Part shown: in pieces, positions 5,578-7,320 of the stretch
Layout of the letters: each line of letters starts with the position of its first letter
Position numbering within the stretch: position 1 is the first letter of the stretch
NCBI GenBank assembly: GCA_947095985.1
Contig: CAMUPZ010000031.1
Location: 1 to 7,320 of the forward strand
Direction: 5' to 3'
DNA: 7,320 nt
Origin: an uncultured Candidatus Saccharibacteria bacterium
GTDB lineage: Bacteria; Patescibacteriota; Saccharimonadia; Saccharimonadales; Saccharimonadaceae
Notes under the pieces: generated by a model
Told to the model about the DNA's origin: nothing
The model's database searches: none
What the model saw: the letters and a program-made list of their open reading frames with translations, nothing else
Program-made: the position numbers and the translations under genes

Positions 5578-7320
5578 ATGTGCAACCAAAGTTTAATTAC
5601 GATAGTTTGAGGTCTCGGAAGGCAAGGTTTTCAGTTAGGTTTGGCAATGCTTGGCACGTTGTGGTAATAGCAATTGGTATCATGATGGTGGTGCTTGGTG
5701 TGTGGATGCTGATTGAACACGGATCGGTCGGCTGGCTGATGCTGGGTCTGAGTGGCCCGATGGTTATGCTGTCTATTTGGTGGGAGAAAGATTTGAAGAC
5801 GGCGGAGATTAATAAGAATCCGCAGACTATTGATGATGTGATGGCGGCTGACGTTTTAGGTAAGCTGCCGCGTCGGCCAACGCCAACGGATATTGCTGAA
5901 GCGATTACAGGCACTCGAGCTGGACAGTTTTTAGCCTTGCGCCTGGGTTTAACGCCAAACTTTTTGCATAATATTTCCGTTGACAATCCAGATCAAACCG
6001 AGCAAGTCTGGAAAGCGGCAATCGAGATTTGGCAGAACACTAAAAGTCCGAAGATCACCAGTGCGGTTTTAGCCGCTGCTATAGTAAAACAGTTGCCACA
6101 GCATGATTCGTTGCTGGCAAATATGAAAATTGATTTTCAGGATATCGAAGAGACTATCAAGTGGTACGAGCGAATAAAGGCGTTAATTGAAGAGCATAAC
6201 AAAAAGCCGTTACGGACGGGCGGAATTGCCAGAGATTGGTCGTTCGGTTATACTCCGTTGCTGAGCCGCTTTGCGCAGAATATTAGCGCTAACATTTCCG
6301 GTCAGATGCTTACTACAAAGTTGGCGGCGCATGAAAGTGCACTTGAGCAAATGATGAAAATATTTAGCTCAGGTGGTCGTCAGAATATTGCGTTAATTGG
6401 TGCTGATGGTGCTGGGAAAAGTACGGTAGTTTCGGCGTTTGCAGAGATGTTGATTGATGGACATCAGGGTGTTCCTGGGTCGTTGATGTATCAACAAGTT
6501 TTTATGCTTGACGCTTCATCTTTGGTTAGCGTAGCGTCGGGTCGCGGTGAGTTGGAAAATCTGGTTACAATGATCTTAAATGAAGCGTTTTTATCAAAGA
6601 ATGTTATTTTATGCTTAGATAATGCACAGCTATTTTTTGAGGAGGGTGTTGGTTCGGTCGACTTAAGTAATGTGCTACTGCCAATTCTAGAAGCTGGCAG
6701 ATTGAGGATGATTTTGACAATGGACGAGCAGCGTTTCTTGCAAATCTCCCAGACTAAACCGCAGCTAGCTCACGCCTTAAATACCATCGCTATTCAGCCA
6801 TCGAACGAATCGGAAACCATGAAAATTATGCGCGATCAGCTAGTGCTGTTTGAGGCACAACATAAAGTTAGGTATATGTATCAAGCTTTGGCGGAAGCTT
6901 ATCGTGTTGGCGATCGCTACGTTCAGGATTTGGCAATGCCAGGTAAAGCGCTGAAAATTTTAGAGGCGGCAGCGAGTTATGCTAGCGGCGGTCTGGTGAC
7001 GGCGCAATCGGTGGATGACGCGATTGAGAAGACACTCGGTATAAAGATTTCCGTGGCGTCGCTAAGTGACGAGAGAGAAAAGCTGCTGAATTTGGAGTCG
7101 CTGATTCACCAGCGCATGATTAATCAGTCGCGGGCGGTGACGGTTGTTTCCGATGCTATTCGCCGGGCGCGTACTGGCGTTAGGAACCAAAATCGGCCGA
7201 TTGGCGCTTTCCTGTTCCTTGGTCCGACTGGTGTTGGTAAAACTGAATTATCCAAAGCTTTGGCAGATGTTTATTTTGGCGGCGAGGGCAGCATGATTCG
7301 GTTGGATCTTAACGAGTTTG
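5574..7320 (+). CDS. Membrane-anchored Clp-type AAA+ ATPase (ClpA/C-like) with degenerate first AAA domain, cut by window edge
   Basis: The visible 582 residues belong to a two-AAA-domain Clp/Hsp100 protein, which unfolds or remodels proteins as a hexamer; its C-terminus lies beyond the window. Order: basic N-terminus (1-27), two TM helices (about 28-48 and 52-70), a divergent Clp N-domain-like helical region (about 104-200), first AAA domain (about 215-470), then second AAA domain from about 505. The second domain has INQSRAVTVVSDAIRRAR (516-533) and a canonical Walker A, GPTGVGKTE (550-558). The first domain keeps Walker A GADGAGKST (276-284, K282) but has Walker B ILCLDN (N350 where Glu is usual), ASGRGELEN where AKYRGEFEE carries the pore Tyr, and LAHALN (398-403) where LERRFQ gives the Arg fingers. 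No ClpB/ClpC coiled-coil middle domain is present. By positive-inside reasoning both ends face the cytosol. The start overlaps the upstream TGA (ATGA), with a GGGGG-type ribosome site 7 nt before. It could act with or without ClpP; the part with a ClpP-binding loop is not visible. Confidence 0.95.
   Translation, partial: MNVQPKFNYDSLRSRKARFSVRFGNAWHVVVIAIGIMMVVLGVWMLIEHGSVGWLMLGLSGPMVMLSIWWEKDLKTAEINKNPQTIDDVMAADVLGKLPRRPTPTDIAEAITGTRAGQFLALRLGLTPNFLHNISVDNPDQTEQVWKAAIEIWQNTKSPKITSAVLAAAIVKQLPQHDSLLANMKIDFQDIEETIKWYERIKALIEEHNKKPLRTGGIARDWSFGYTPLLSRFAQNISANISGQMLTTKLAAHESALEQMMKIFSSGGRQNIALIGADGAGKSTVVSAFAEMLIDGHQGVPGSLMYQQVFMLDASSLVSVASGRGELENLVTMILNEAFLSKNVILCLDNAQLFFEEGVGSVDLSNVLLPILEAGRLRMILTMDEQRFLQISQTKPQLAHALNTIAIQPSNESETMKIMRDQLVLFEAQHKVRYMYQALAEAYRVGDRYVQDLAMPGKALKILEAAASYASGGLVTAQSVDDAIEKTLGIKISVASLSDEREKLLNLESLIHQRMINQSRAVTVVSDAIRRARTGVRNQNRPIGAFLFLGPTGVGKTELSKALADVYFGGEGSMIRLDLNEF

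Noticed and set aside
5382..5986. Minus-strand open frames at 5382-5585 and 5597-5986
   Set aside because: They lie antisense to the membrane protein and Clp genes, whose products have clear domain or TM structure. Their translations show no recognisable motif and no ribosome site was seen.
1..7320. CRISPR arrays, insertion sequences, prophage genes or defence islands
   Set aside because: No spaced repeats, transposase, integrase or nuclease frames were seen. The CPBP protein alone is not evidence of a defence or bacteriocin system.
5574..7320. Calling the AAA+ protein ClpB (disaggregase) or ClpC by name
   Set aside because: It lacks the coiled-coil middle domain of both, has N-terminal TM helices and a degenerate first AAA domain, and the C-terminus is missing, so no gene symbol is justified.

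Overview
The window looks like a chromosomal segment of a Patescibacteria/CPR bacterium, most likely Candidatus Saccharibacteria (TM7). This is inferred from the gene set: a Gram-positive-type MurT/GatD lipid II amidation pair, a membrane-anchored ClpA/C-like AAA+ protein behind a small membrane protein, compact gene spacing with ATGA overlaps, and moderate GC. UGA acts as a stop codon (MurT and the small membrane protein both end in TGA at ATGA junctions), which argues against the UGA=Gly lineages Gracilibacteria and Absconditabacteria. No rRNA or other taxonomic marker is present, so the assignment is tentative.

Layout. Bases 1-679 (minus) hold the first 226 codons of an ammonia-dependent NAD synthetase (nadE), with its own extended -10 promoter and a strong Shine-Dalgarno site. 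Bases 805-1431 (minus) encode a CPBP-family membrane protein with altered catalytic motifs. Bases 1537-1613 (plus) are tRNA-Pro(UGG) with encoded CCA, followed by an intrinsic terminator whose stem contains the stop codon of the convergent next gene. Bases 1658-5167 (minus) form a tight operon, transcribed murT, then gatD (4-bp overlap), then a GT39/PMT-like membrane glycosyltransferase (4-bp gap). From 5203 to the right edge (plus) a divergent operon encodes a 124-residue membrane protein and, overlapping by ATGA, a large two-AAA-domain Clp ATPase that is cut off inside its second AAA domain.

How the genes work together. MurT-GatD should amidate D-Glu of lipid II to D-isoglutamine. The co-transcribed glycosyltransferase would add sugar from a lipid-linked donor to an extracytoplasmic acceptor, so this operon points to envelope building. 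The divergent operon looks like a membrane-tethered unfoldase or remodelling ATPase with a small membrane partner. Its first AAA domain keeps the Walker A motif but seems to have lost the catalytic Walker B glutamate, the pore-loop aromatic and the arginine fingers, which is the most unusual feature here. The murT and membrane-protein start codons lie only about 6-7 nt downstream of good -10 boxes on opposite strands, so both operons may be transcribed as leaderless mRNAs from a compact shared promoter region. There is no gene-free stretch longer than 300 bases.
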